Assembly: GCA_949935795.1 (NCBI GenBank)
Contig: CATLFX010000015.1
Coordinates: 1-52,443 of the forward strand
Origin: an uncultured Oscillospiraceae bacterium
Lineage (GTDB): Bacteria > Bacillota > Clostridia > Oscillospirales > Oscillospiraceae
DNA length: 52,443 nt
Direction of reading: 5' to 3'
Shown: piece by piece, positions 1 through 8,290 of the stretch
How the letters are laid out: every line of letters begins with the position of its first letter
Numbering within the stretch: position 1 is the first letter of the stretch
Translations under genes and position numbers: made by a program
Notes under the pieces: generated by a model
Told to the model about the DNA's origin: nothing
Database searches by the model: none
Seen by the model: the letters and a program-made list of their open reading frames with translations, nothing else

Positions 1-122
1 TGGGGGCCCGTGTGCCCAGGGCGGAGGCCTACGCCATCCAGCGGGAGGCCGCACGGCGGGGCCAGTCCGTCTACCGCTTTGTCCGTGAAACTCTGTACCG
101 GGAGGTGAACTGGCGCTTCTGA
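1..122 (+). CDS. C-terminal end of an unidentified protein (partial)
   Basis: An open frame runs from the left edge to a TGA at 120-122. The last 39 residues are rich in arginine, glutamate and aromatics, and the protein ends VNWRF. No start is visible and I recognise no domain, so no function is given. GC and codon use match the neighbouring genes. The downstream hairpin at 303-332 could be its terminator. Confidence 0.5.
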   Translation, partial: GARVPRAEAYAIQREAARRGQSVYRFVRETLYREVNWRF

Positions 123-426
123 CCACCAGCCGGGGGCCGGGCCGCGCCCCCCGCTCTGGGCCGTGCCAACCACTCCAACCCACGGCCCGCCGCTCGGGGC
201 CGCGCCCCGTCCCCCGGCCACGGGCCCGTGCTGGCCTACGGCATCTCGGCCAGCGTGGTCTACGGGATTATTTTGTATATTGTGGGGCTGTTCTAGCGGA
301 GAGACGGCGGACGGAGAAGCGCCGCCGTCTTTCCGCGTCCTCCCAAATTGCGCGCGGCGGCTTATGCGGCGGCGGAGAAACGCCGATACTGAACAAGAAG
401 AGAAAAAGCGCAAAGGAGATGCTGTC
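123..426. other. Intergenic region with no convincing gene
   Basis: Between the partial gene and the beta-galactosidase lies a very GC-rich stretch (123-225), then a short frame at 228-296 that would encode a hydrophobic 22-residue peptide (VLAYGISASVVYGIILYIVG and two more residues), then a hairpin. The peptide frame starts with GTG and has no ribosome binding site, so I do not call it a gene. I see no clear sigma-A promoter for the beta-galactosidase here. Confidence 0.4.
303..332 (+). terminator. Probable intrinsic terminator
   Basis: GACGGCGG at 303-310 pairs perfectly with CCGCCGTC at 322-329 across an 11-nt loop, followed by only TTT. It lies between the partial gene and the beta-galactosidase. 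The T-run is short, so termination may be weak. Confidence 0.45.
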
Positions 427-3201
427 ATGCTGGCAGATTTGAACTGGCTCGCCGACCCCGCCGTGTTCCAGGTAAACCGCCTGGACGCCCATTCCGACCA
501 CGTGTGCTATGCCTCCGCCCAGGAGGCGGAGCGGGGGGAGAGCTCCCTGCGCCAGTCCCTGGACGGGGCGTGGCGGTTTGCCTGGAGCCCCAATCCCGCC
601 GCCCGCCCGGCGGATTTCTGGCGGGAGGGGTTCGACGATTCCGGGTTTGGGGCCATTCTGGTTCCCGGTCACATGGAGACTCAGGGGTACGGCCAGATCC
701 AGTACATCAACACCCTCTACCCCTGGGACGGCCGGGCTGAGCTGCGCCCGCCCCAGATCGATTGGGAGGACAACCCGGTGGGCAGCTATGTCCGGGAGTT
801 CGACCTGGACCCCGGCCTGCGGGGCAAGCGGGTGTGCGTCAGCTTCCAGGGGGCAGAGCAGGCCGTCTATGTCTGGCTCAACGGGAGCTTTGTGGGCTAC
901 GCCGAGGACAGCTTCACCCCGTCGGACTTCGATTTGACCCCCTTCATCCGGGAGAGGGGCAACCGTCTGTGCGTGGAGGTGTACAAGCGATCCAGCGCCG
1001 GCTGGATCGAGGACCAGGACTTTTTCCGGTTCAGCGGCATTTTCCGCCCGGTGTACCTCTACGCCAAGCCCGCGGTGCACTTGGAGGATGTGTGGTTCCA
1101 GCCGGAGCTCTTAGAGGACAACGCCACCGGCACATTGTCCATCCGGCTTCTGCTGGACGGAGTGGCGGCGGTTCACTGTAAGGTGGCGCATCCTGATCGG
1201 GGGGCGCTGTTTGACGGCGCTCTGGAGCTGGGGCCGGACGGCAGATACCTCCGCAGCCAGTCCTTCCGCTTTGAGAACATCCGCTCCTGGAGCCATGAGA
1301 CGCCCCAGCTGTACCGGGTGACGCTGACCCTCACCGCCCCGGATGGGACGGTGGCCGAGGTGGTCCCCTACGATATCGGCTTCCGGCGGTTCGAGCTGAA
1401 GGACCGGCTTTTGCTTCTCAACGGGGAACGGCTGGTGCTCAACGGCGTGAACCGCCACGAGTGGAACCCGGACACGGGCCGGGCCATCGGCCTGGCGGAT
1501 ATGACCGCCGCCATGGACGTGTTCAAACGAAACCATATCAACGCCGTGCGCACCTCCCACTACCCCAACCAGACCCCCTGGTATCACCTGTGCGACCAGA
1601 ACGGCGTCTATGTGATGGACGAGGCCAACCTGGAGAGCCACGGGTCCTGGCAGAAGCTGGGCGGCATCGAGCCCTCCTGGAACGTGCCGGGGAGCCGCGA
1701 GGAATGGCGGGACTGCGTGGTGGACCGGGCCCGGTCCATGTTTGAGCGGGACAAAAACCACGTCTCCGTCCTGTTCTGGTCCTGCGGCAACGAGTCCTAT
1801 GCCGGAACCTGTATCCAGGCCATGGCGGACTTCTTCCGGGAAAACGATCCCAGCCGGGTGGTGCACTACGAGGGCACCTTCAACTGTCCTGGCTTTGACG
1901 GCATCTCCGACGTGGAGAGCCGGATGTACGCCTCCCCGGAGAATATCCGCAAATATTTGGAGCATGACCCGAAAAAGCCCTTCCTCCTCTGCGAGTACAT
2001 GCACGACATGGGCAACTCCCTGGGGGGAATGGAGAGCTACATCCGCCTGGGGGAGGAGTTCCCCATGTACCAGGGGGGCTTCATCTGGGACTACATGGAC
2101 CAGGCCCTGTGGCACACCAACTGCAACGGAGAGCGGGTGCTGGGCTACGGCGGCGACTTTGGCGACCGGCAGACCGACTACGCTTTCAGCGGCAACGGCA
2201 TCGTGTTCGCCGATGGGACCGAAAAGCCCGCCATGCAGGAGGTGCGGTACTGGTATTCCTCCCCAGAGGAGCGGGAACACCACGACGCGGCCAACCGCCG
2301 GACGGAAAAAGTGTCAGCGCGCCCCAAACGAGCGGGTAAAAAGTCCCCCCTCCACATCGCCCACGGCGACGGGGCCCTGGGCGTCCGGGGAGAGGGGTTT
2401 GATGCGTTGTTCTCCTATGTGGAGGGCGGGCCGGTATCCCTGAGAACCGAAGGCCGGGAGTGGCTGTGGCGGGCCCCCCGCCCGGCCTTCTGGCGGGCCC
2501 CCACGGAAAACGACCTGGGGAATGGCTTCGCTGTGAACAGTTCCCTCTGGGCGGCGGCGGAGGGCTGGCAGGTGTGTGAGAAGTGGGATATCTTGGCCGA
2601 CGGCCCGGAGGAGGTCTCCATCCGCTACGCCTATGGGTCCCCGGCCCTGCCGGGGCTGAAAACCGAGATCACCTACACCGTGGACGATACGGGCCTGATG
2701 ACGGTGGAAGCTCAATATTACGGGGCGGCGGGCCGTCCCGGCCTGCCCCTGTTCGGACTGCGGTTCGAGACGCCCGAGCCGCTGGAGTATGTGGAGTGGC
2801 TGGGCCTGTCCGGGGAGACCTACCCAGACCGCAGAAAGGGCGGTGCGTTCGGCTGGCACCGGGAGGCTCCCCACATCCCGGCTTACCTAGTACCGCAGGA
2901 GTGCGGCTGCCATGTGGACACCCGGGCCGCCGTCCTGCGCGGGCTGGGCGGGGGAAAGCTGGCGCTGGAGATGGACGGCGCGCCCTTCGCCTTCTCCGCC
3001 ATCCCCTACACGCCGCAGCAGCTGGCCCAGGCCGCCCACCGGGAGGAGCTGCCCCGGCCCGTACGCACGGTGGTGACGGTGTGCGGGGCCATGCGGGGCG
3101 TAGGCGGCATCGATAGCTGGCGCACCGATGTGGAAGAGGCGTACCGGGTCAGCGGGGAGGACGGTCACAGGCTGTCTTTCCTGATCCGGCTGAGGGACTG
3201 A
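427..3201 (+). CDS. lacZ: Beta-galactosidase, glycoside hydrolase family 2
   Basis: Hydrolyses terminal beta-galactosides such as lactose. The 924-residue protein has the LacZ order: N-terminal sugar-binding jelly roll (opening FQVNRLDAHSDH), Ig-like domain, TIM barrel and C-terminal beta-gal small-chain domain. The expected acid/base glutamate is E456 in SCGNES and the nucleophile E523 in CEYMHDMGNS; NGVNRHEW is also typical. No signal peptide is seen, so it should be cytoplasmic. I chose ATG 427 because AAAGGAG lies 8 nt upstream and the protein then starts like other LacZ proteins; in-frame upstream codons (GTG 163, ATG 364) would add a low-complexity tail. It is shorter than E. coli LacZ (about 1020). 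No permease or regulator is adjacent. Confidence 0.95.
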   Translation: MLADLNWLADPAVFQVNRLDAHSDHVCYASAQEAERGESSLRQSLDGAWRFAWSPNPAARPADFWREGFDDSGFGAILVPGHMETQGYGQIQYINTLYPWDGRAELRPPQIDWEDNPVGSYVREFDLDPGLRGKRVCVSFQGAEQAVYVWLNGSFVGYAEDSFTPSDFDLTPFIRERGNRLCVEVYKRSSAGWIEDQDFFRFSGIFRPVYLYAKPAVHLEDVWFQPELLEDNATGTLSIRLLLDGVAAVHCKVAHPDRGALFDGALELGPDGRYLRSQSFRFENIRSWSHETPQLYRVTLTLTAPDGTVAEVVPYDIGFRRFELKDRLLLLNGERLVLNGVNRHEWNPDTGRAIGLADMTAAMDVFKRNHINAVRTSHYPNQTPWYHLCDQNGVYVMDEANLESHGSWQKLGGIEPSWNVPGSREEWRDCVVDRARSMFERDKNHVSVLFWSCGNESYAGTCIQAMADFFRENDPSRVVHYEGTFNCPGFDGISDVESRMYASPENIRKYLEHDPKKPFLLCEYMHDMGNSLGGMESYIRLGEEFPMYQGGFIWDYMDQALWHTNCNGERVLGYGGDFGDRQTDYAFSGNGIVFADGTEKPAMQEVRYWYSSPEEREHHDAANRRTEKVSARPKRAGKKSPLHIAHGDGALGVRGEGFDALFSYVEGGPVSLRTEGREWLWRAPRPAFWRAPTENDLGNGFAVNSSLWAAAEGWQVCEKWDILADGPEEVSIRYAYGSPALPGLKTEITYTVDDTGLMTVEAQYYGAAGRPGLPLFGLRFETPEPLEYVEWLGLSGETYPDRRKGGAFGWHREAPHIPAYLVPQECGCHVDTRAAVLRGLGGGKLALEMDGAPFAFSAIPYTPQQLAQAAHREELPRPVRTVVTVCGAMRGVGGIDSWRTDVEEAYRVSGEDGHRLSFLIRLRD

Positions 3202-3212
3202 CAGGCGAAAAC

Positions 3213-3248
3213 AGAGGACCAGGGAGCCGTACCGCTCCCTGGTCCTCT
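3213..3248. terminator. Terminator between convergent lacZ and copA
   Basis: A perfect 15-bp stem (3213-3227 with 3234-3248, loop CGTACC) lies between the two convergent stop codons. On the minus strand it is followed by TGTTTTC, so it best serves copA. It may also stop lacZ transcripts, although the plus-strand T-run is poor. Confidence 0.75.
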
Positions 3249-3284
3249 GCCGTCGATTCTGCGCTTATGGGGACGTTTCTCCCC

Positions 3285-5816
3285 TCAGCTGATGCTGACC
3301 ACCTGATACCCGGCCTCCTCCACGGCGGCTCGGATGGCCTCGTCGGACACATCTCCGGTCACCACGGCGGTTTTGCTCTCCAGGTCCACGGCGGCGGACG
3401 CTCCCGGGATGGCGTTCAGGGCCTTGTCCACGTGGGCCCGGCAGTGCTGGCACATCATGCCTTCGATCAACACGTTCTTTTCCATGACTTTTTGTTCTCC
3501 TTTCATTTCAACAGCGGCGGCTTCGCCGGGTTTTACGTCGGAATGGGACTGAATGCTGGGCTTGAAGAAGCGCAGGCGCAGGGCGTTGGACACCACGCAC
3601 ACCGAGCTGAAGCTCATGGCGGCCCCGGCGATCATGGGGTTGAGCTGGGGCCCGCCCCAGATGGCCAGCAGTCCCGCCGCCACCGGGATGCACACGGCGT
3701 TGTAGAAGAACGCCCAGAACAGGTTCTGCTTCACATTGCGGATGGTGGCCCGTGACAGCTCCACCGCCGTCACCGCGTCCGCCAGGTCGGACTTCATCAG
3801 CACGATGTCGGCGCTCTCAATGGCCACGTCCGCCCCCGCGCCGATGGCAAGGCCCACGTCCGCCCGGGCCAGGGCCGGGGCGTCGTTGATGCCGTCCCCC
3901 ACCATGGCCACCTTTTCCCCCTGGGCCTGGAGGGCGGCGATCTGCCGCTCCTTGTCGGCGGGGAGCACCTCGGACACAACCTGCGTCAAGCCCAGTTCTT
4001 TGCCAATCGCCTCGGCGGTGCGCCTGTTGTCCCCGGTGAGCATGACCACCTTGAGGCCCAGCCTCTGGAAGCCCTCAATGGCGGCGCGGCTGGTCTCCTT
4101 CACCGTGTCCGCCACGGCGATGATGCCGATGGGCCGTCCGTCCTCCGCGAAAAACAGGGGAGTTTTGCCCTGTTTCGCCAATTCGTCGGCGATCATGGAA
4201 TTCTGGCCCAGATCCACCTTGGCGTCCGCCAGCATGGCGGCGTTGCCCGCCAGGTAGTCCGCCCCCTGGATGGCGCCCCGGACCCCTTTGCCGTGGACGG
4301 CTTCAAATCCCTCCACCGGGACCAGGGGGATGGAGTGGCCGGCGGCCTCCTCTACGATGGCCGCCCCCAGCGGGTGTTCCGACGGCTTCTCCAGCGACGC
4401 GGCCACACACAACAGCTCTTCCGCGGTGGTCTCCCCCAGGGGGTACAGGTCGGTGACCCGGGGCTTGCCCTGGGTGACGGTGCCCGTCTTGTCCAGCACT
4501 ACCGTGGTGACGGAGCGCAGGTGCTCCAGCCCTTCGGCGGACTTCACAAGAATGCCGTGCTCGGCCCCCTTGCCGGTGCCCACCATAATGGCCACCGGGG
4601 TGGCCAGCCCCAGGGCGCAGGGGCAGGAGATCACCAGCACCGCCACGCCGGAGGTGAGGGCCCGCTCCACGGAGCCGGTGGCGACCATCCAGATCATGGC
4701 GGTGACCAGAGCGATGGCCATGACCACAGGGACGAACACCCCCGCCACCTTGTCCGCCAGTTTGGCGATGGGGGCCTTGGAGGAGGCCGCCTCGTCCACC
4801 AGCCGGATCATCTGGGCCAGGGTGGTGTCCTCCCCCACCCGGGTGGCCCGGAGGGTGAGCACACCGGACTTGTTGATGGAGGCGGAGATCACCGTGTCGC
4901 CGGGGCCCTTGTCCACCGGGATGGACTCCCCGGTGAGGGCGGACTCGTCCACGCTGGACGCGCCCTCCACCACCACGCCGTCCACCGGCACCGACCCGCC
5001 GGGGCGCACCAGCACCAGGTCTCCCGCCTGCACCTGCTCCACGGGAACCTCCGTCTCCGCCCCGTCCCGGAGGACGGCGGCGGTTTTGGGGGTCAGGTCC
5101 ATGAGCCGGGCGATGGCCTGGCCCGTCTTGCCCTTGGAGCGGGTCTCCATATATTTGCCCAGGGTGATGAGGGTGAGGATCATCCCGGCGGACTCGAAGT
5201 ACAGGTCCATGGAGTAGTGCTCCACCAGGGCCAGGTCCCCGTGGCCCAGCCCCCAGCCGATGCAGTACAGGGCCGCGACGCCGTACACCACGGCGGCGGC
5301 GGAGCCCACGGCGATCAGCGAGTCCATGTTGGGGGAGAGATGCCAGAGAGTTTTAAATCCAACCCGGTAATACTTTTGGTTGATGACCATGATGGGCACG
5401 GTGAGCAGGAACAGGGTCAGGGCGTAGACCATAGCGTTGTCCGTCCCGTGGAAGAAATGAGGGATGGGCCAGCCCATCATGTGGCCCATGGACAGGTAAA
5501 ACAGGGGGATGAGGAACACAAAGGACCAGATCAGCCGGGCCTTCATGTTCTTCAGATCATCCTCCATGGCGTCCGCGGCGGGCTTGGCCTGGGCCTTTTC
5601 CCCCGCCGCCGCGGGCAGGGACGCCCCGTACCCCGCCTTTTCCACCGCGGACACGATCTGGTCCGGGGTGAGGGACCCGTCCCAGTCCACCGTCATGGAC
5701 CCGCCCAGCAGGTTCACATTGACCTCGCACACCCCGTCCAGCTTCCGCACCGCCTTGTCCACATGGGCGGAGCAGGCGGAGCAGGTCATGCCGGTGACGT
5801 TGAATTTTTGCTTCAT
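3285..5816 (-). CDS. copA: Copper-translocating P-type ATPase with an extra C-terminal HMA domain
   Basis: Exports Cu(I) across the cytoplasmic membrane using ATP. In order it has an N-terminal HMA domain (GMTCSAC), transmembrane segments, the ion-binding CPC motif (C398-P-C400 in SCPCALGLATP), the phosphorylated aspartate D442 in DKTGT, GDGINDAP, two last helices, and then, unusually, a second HMA domain at the C-terminus (MMCQHC, last 66 residues). CopA proteins normally carry their metal-binding domains only at the N-terminus, so this looks like a copA-copZ fusion. The start ATG has GAGGTG about 9 nt upstream. It lies 236 bp downstream of csoR on the same strand, so control by CsoR is likely. 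Confidence 0.96.
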   Translation of the reverse strand: MKQKFNVTGMTCSACSAHVDKAVRKLDGVCEVNVNLLGGSMTVDWDGSLTPDQIVSAVEKAGYGASLPAAAGEKAQAKPAADAMEDDLKNMKARLIWSFVFLIPLFYLSMGHMMGWPIPHFFHGTDNAMVYALTLFLLTVPIMVINQKYYRVGFKTLWHLSPNMDSLIAVGSAAAVVYGVAALYCIGWGLGHGDLALVEHYSMDLYFESAGMILTLITLGKYMETRSKGKTGQAIARLMDLTPKTAAVLRDGAETEVPVEQVQAGDLVLVRPGGSVPVDGVVVEGASSVDESALTGESIPVDKGPGDTVISASINKSGVLTLRATRVGEDTTLAQMIRLVDEAASSKAPIAKLADKVAGVFVPVVMAIALVTAMIWMVATGSVERALTSGVAVLVISCPCALGLATPVAIMVGTGKGAEHGILVKSAEGLEHLRSVTTVVLDKTGTVTQGKPRVTDLYPLGETTAEELLCVAASLEKPSEHPLGAAIVEEAAGHSIPLVPVEGFEAVHGKGVRGAIQGADYLAGNAAMLADAKVDLGQNSMIADELAKQGKTPLFFAEDGRPIGIIAVADTVKETSRAAIEGFQRLGLKVVMLTGDNRRTAEAIGKELGLTQVVSEVLPADKERQIAALQAQGEKVAMVGDGINDAPALARADVGLAIGAGADVAIESADIVLMKSDLADAVTAVELSRATIRNVKQNLFWAFFYNAVCIPVAAGLLAIWGGPQLNPMIAGAAMSFSSVCVVSNALRLRFFKPSIQSHSDVKPGEAAAVEMKGEQKVMEKNVLIEGMMCQHCRAHVDKALNAIPGASAAVDLESKTAVVTGDVSDEAIRAAVEEAGYQVVSIS
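3483..3503 (-). promoter_or_regulatory. Possible internal ribosome binding site and start for a CopZ-like peptide inside copA
   Basis: Within copA, AAAGGAG (complement of 3497-3503) precedes an in-frame ATG (3485-3483) by 11 nt. Translation from here would yield a 66-residue protein starting MEKNVLIEGMMCQHC, the size and motif of a free CopZ copper chaperone. The preceding linker is Ser/Glu/Ala-rich and reads like a former intergenic spacer. Initiation here is inference; the spacing is slightly long. Confidence 0.4.
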
Positions 5817-5838
5817 TTGGCGTTCACCTCGCTTGATT

Positions 5839-6036
5839 CTTCCTTTTTTCTTTGAAAAGAAAAAAGGAAGCGAAAAAAGAAACTTTTAGAACGTTTCCAA
5901 CGCAGGCTGTAACCCAAAGCATCACGCCGGCGACGAAAGGCGGCAATCGTGCGCACATCCATTTGTGACAGCATTTTTTCGCCGGCGGTTTAAAAGTTTC
6001 TTTTTGCTTACTTTTTCTTTACAAAGAAAAAGTAAG
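5839..6036. repeat. Inverted pair of hairpin-headed repeat ends between csoR and copA
   Basis: Two A/T-rich hairpins (5839-5870 and 6007-6036, the latter with 14-bp arms) face each other. Just inside each is a shared motif, GAAACTTTTA, preceded by GCGAAAAAA or GCAAAAA, in inverted orientation. The whole is about 198 bp. The right hairpin begins 16 nt after the csoR stop. Hairpin plus adjoining CAAAAAGAA-type sequence resembles the repeats near 19.8, 27.1 and 37.6 kb, though the central sequence differs. No gene is evident inside. Confidence 0.6.
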
Positions 6037-6052
6037 GCCCTTGAACTCGTCC

Positions 6053-6313
6053 TTATAGTATCTTCCCCAGGGCGGCTACCAATTCGTCGATCTTGTCCGA
6101 CCGCTCCTTGTCGTCCTTGGCGTTCTCCACGCAGTGCTTGAGGTGGGCGGTCAGGATTTCCTTGTTTACCCGCCGCAGCATGGCGTCGGCGGCGGTGACC
6201 TGCTGGGAGATGTCCATGCAGTAGCGGTCCTCTTCTACCATTTTGATGATGCCGTCGATCTGGCCCCGGGCCGTTTTCAGCAGCCGGAGCACTGTTTTCT
6301 GGTCCGCCATCAT
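6053..6313 (-). CDS. csoR: CsoR-family copper-sensing transcriptional repressor
   Basis: A small all-helical DNA-binding protein that releases its operator on binding Cu(I). The 86-residue protein shows the family metal ligands with exact spacing: C32, H57 and C61 (C-x24-H-x3-C, in DRYCMD and AHLKHC). The start ATG at 6313 has AGGAGG 8 nt upstream; a second ATG follows directly. It is the first gene before copA, and a palindromic G/C-tract operator with a promoter lies immediately upstream, so it should repress itself and copA. The related nickel and persulfide sensors (RcnR/CstR) are alternatives, but the ligand set and the copA neighbour favour copper. Confidence 0.93.
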   Translation of the reverse strand: MMADQKTVLRLLKTARGQIDGIIKMVEEDRYCMDISQQVTAADAMLRRVNKEILTAHLKHCVENAKDDKERSDKIDELVAALGKIL

Positions 6314-6338
6314 AGGCGCCGCCTCCTGTCTCGATTGA

Positions 6339-6355
6339 TACCCCCCTGGGGGGTA
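6339..6355. promoter_or_regulatory. CsoR operator
   Basis: TACCCCCC-T-GGGGGGTA is a perfect palindrome 25 bp upstream of the csoR start and 5 bp downstream of its -10 element. G/C-tract palindromes with TA ends are the known type of CsoR site, so repression by blocking polymerase at the start site is expected. Confidence 0.85.
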
Positions 6356-6360
6356 GTGTC

Positions 6361-6389
6361 ATCCTACCATGCCGCTGGGCTTTTGTCAA
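6361..6389 (-). promoter_or_regulatory. csoR-copA promoter
   Basis: On the minus strand TTGACA (6389-6384) and TAGGAT (6366-6361) are separated by 17 bp. The CsoR operator follows the -10 directly. Confidence 0.75.
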
Positions 6390-6434
6390 GAGCGGAGAAC
6401 AGAAAAATTTCTGCTTTTACGGGCGTTGTCATAA

Positions 6435-6602
6435 TTAAGGAACCTCTGAACAAATGCGTCTGCGGCGCTTTGCAGATCTTTTCCGCCGCAACTTCGTTGT
6501 GATTTCTTGAAATAAACACAATTATTCCTGCGAAGTCCAGCCTCGTTGTGGCGGAAAATCTCTCGCAAATCGCTCTTGCCGATTTATTCAGAGGTTCCTT
6601 AA
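6435..6602. repeat. MITE-like element with 21-bp terminal inverted repeats
   Basis: The ends TTAAGGAACCTCTGAACAAAT (first 20 bases at 6435-6454) and the reverse complement at 6582-6602 differ at one position. The element is 168 bp and has no coding capacity. TTAA at both ends may be the target duplication, leaving GGAACCTCTGAA as the true inverted repeat. It sits upstream of the csoR promoter. The mobilising transposase is not in the window. Confidence 0.75.
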
Positions 6603-6760
6603 CATTTTCTTTTTATGGTATAGATTTTGTAATGCGCAGCCCAAACCTTATGTAACTCGGCAAATGGCGGCAAAGCCTTGGGATTCATATCCTGTCCTAT
6701 GCGGTTTCGGCGGGAATGGAACCTGTATTTCAATCATATTTGGCTGACTCCATAAAAGTA
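6603..6760. other. Intergenic, nothing recognised
   Basis: A moderately AT-rich spacer between the MITE-like element and the purA terminator. I see no gene, promoter or repeat in it. Confidence 0.4.
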
Positions 6761-6793
6761 TTGGGAGGAACTTCTTCACGAAGTTCCTCCCAA
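6761..6793 (-). terminator. purA terminator
   Basis: TTGGGAGGAACTTC (6761-6774) pairs with GAAGTTCCTCCCAA (6780-6793) around a 5-nt loop. On the minus strand it is followed by TACTTTTATGG. It lies 22 nt after the purA stop. Confidence 0.8.
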
Positions 6794-6815
6794 ACAGGGC
6801 GGCGCTTTTTCATGT

Positions 6816-8099
6816 TTACTTGCGCAAAGCGATCTCGTGGCGCTTGGGCCCGGTGGATACAATGGTGATGGGCGCGCCGATGTGTTTTTCCAGGAACTCT
6901 ACGTAGTTTCTGGCGTTGGCGGGCAGAGCGCCGTAATCCGTCACACCCCGCACGTCGCTCTTCCAGCCGGGCAGGGTCTCAAACACCGGCTTGGCCCGCA
7001 TCAGCCTGGGGGTGGTGGGGAATTGGTCCGTCACCTGCCCGTCAATCTCATAGCCCACACAGACCTTGATCTCGTCCAAGTAGCCCATGACGTCCAGGCA
7101 GGTCAGCGCCACCTGGGTGGCTCCCTGAACCATGCAGCCGTATTTGGTGGCCACGGCGTCGAACCAGCCCACCCGGCGGGGACGGCCTGTGGTGGCTCCG
7201 AACTCTCCCCGGTCTCCGCCCCGGCGGCGCAGCTCGTCCCCCTCGGGGCCCAGCAGCTCGCTGACGAAGGGTTCTGTGTTGGAGCCCACGCTGGAGGAAT
7301 AGGCCTTGGTGACGCAGATCACGTCCTCAATGGCGGTGGGGGGCACGGGAGCGCCCACGCAGCCGTAGCCCGCCAGGGTATGGGAGGAGGTGGTCATGGG
7401 GAATATGCCCAGGTCCGGGTCCTTCATGGAACCCAGCTGGCCCTCCAGCAGGATGGTCTTGCCCTCCTTGACCGCCCGGTGGAGGAATTCCACCGCGTCG
7501 CCCACATAGGGTCCGATGAGCTCCCGGTAGCCCAGCAGTTGGTCGTACAGGGCCTTGACGTCCAGAGGGGGCTTGTGGTACAGGTGCTCGAAGAGGACGT
7601 TTTTCAACTCCACCGCCCGGCTCAGCCGGTCCCACAGCCGGTTCTCGTCGAAGAGGTCGCATACCTGTATGCCCGTCTTGGCGTACTTGTCGGAGTAGAA
7701 GGGGGCGATGCCGCTTTTGGTGGAACCGAAGGCCTTCCCCCCCAGCCGCTCCTCCTCATAAGCATCCTGGAGGACGTGGTAGGGCATGAGCAGCTGGGCC
7801 CGCTCGGACACAATGAGGTTGGGGGCGGGCACCCCCTGGCCGGTCACATCCCTCAGCTCTGCCGCCAGCTTGGCCGCGTCCAGCGCCACCCCGTTGCCGA
7901 TGACGTTGGTCACATGGGGATAAAAGGTCCCCGACGGCAGGATGTGGAGGGCAAACCGCCCATAATCGTTGATGATGGTGTGCCCCGCGTTGGCGCCTCC
8001 CTGAAAGCGCACCACCACGTCGGACGCCTCGGCCAGCAGGTCGGTGATCTTGCCCTTGCCCTCGTCGCCCCAGTTGGCCCCTACGATCGCTTTAACCAT
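6816..8099 (-). CDS. purA: Adenylosuccinate synthetase
   Basis: Catalyses GTP-dependent condensation of IMP with aspartate to adenylosuccinate, the first committed step from IMP to AMP, in the cytosol. The 427-residue protein is full length. It opens with the family P-loop and catalytic region GANWGDEGKGKITD, followed by FQGGANAGHT; TTGRPRRVGW is the conserved IMP/GTP-site region. The ATG start has a modest AGAGGT 6 nt upstream. It is a single-gene unit with its own promoter and terminator, divergent from yerC. The C-terminus (GPKRHEIALRK) departs from the common GPDRDQTI ending but lies outside the active site. Confidence 0.97.
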   Translation of the reverse strand: MVKAIVGANWGDEGKGKITDLLAEASDVVVRFQGGANAGHTIINDYGRFALHILPSGTFYPHVTNVIGNGVALDAAKLAAELRDVTGQGVPAPNLIVSERAQLLMPYHVLQDAYEEERLGGKAFGSTKSGIAPFYSDKYAKTGIQVCDLFDENRLWDRLSRAVELKNVLFEHLYHKPPLDVKALYDQLLGYRELIGPYVGDAVEFLHRAVKEGKTILLEGQLGSMKDPDLGIFPMTTSSHTLAGYGCVGAPVPPTAIEDVICVTKAYSSSVGSNTEPFVSELLGPEGDELRRRGGDRGEFGATTGRPRRVGWFDAVATKYGCMVQGATQVALTCLDVMGYLDEIKVCVGYEIDGQVTDQFPTTPRLMRAKPVFETLPGWKSDVRGVTDYGALPANARNYVEFLEKHIGAPITIVSTGPKRHEIALRK

Positions 8100-8167
8100 T
8101 GCAATACCTCTGCCGCCGGGATTCGCAGCCAGCCGCGCTGGTCTGCCTTATCCGGTTCGGCTTTCCC

Positions 8168-8196
8168 ATTATAATCAACTTCAAAACCGTCCGCAA
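8168..8196 (-). promoter_or_regulatory. purA promoter
   Basis: Minus-strand TTGCGG (8196-8191) and a perfect TATAAT (8173-8168) are 17 bp apart, about 70 bp upstream of purA. Confidence 0.7.
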
Positions 8197-8225
8197 GTCC
8201 TTTTTCGGCTTTTTTGGTTTTCCTC

Positions 8226-8254
8226 TTTACTTCCGTAAAGCACCATGCTAAAAT
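8226..8254 (+). promoter_or_regulatory. yerC operon promoter
   Basis: TTTACT (8226-8231) and TAAAAT (8249-8254) with a 17-bp spacer, 36 bp before the yerC start and divergent from the purA promoter. Confidence 0.7.
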
Positions 8255-8290
8255 GAGGGCATAGTGATATCGCAGGATGGAGGAGGCTCT

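Noticed and set aside
163-426. N-terminal extension of the beta-galactosidase from GTG 163 or ATG 364
   Set aside because: The extension is low-complexity, crosses a hairpin and has no ribosome binding site; ATG 427 has one and matches the family start.
1111-2283. Long minus-strand open frame inside lacZ, and similar long antisense frames opposite copA, purA, the kinase, pgk, gpmI, eno and fusA
   Set aside because: These mirror the codon periodicity of GC-rich real genes on the other strand and show no domains or ribosome binding sites.
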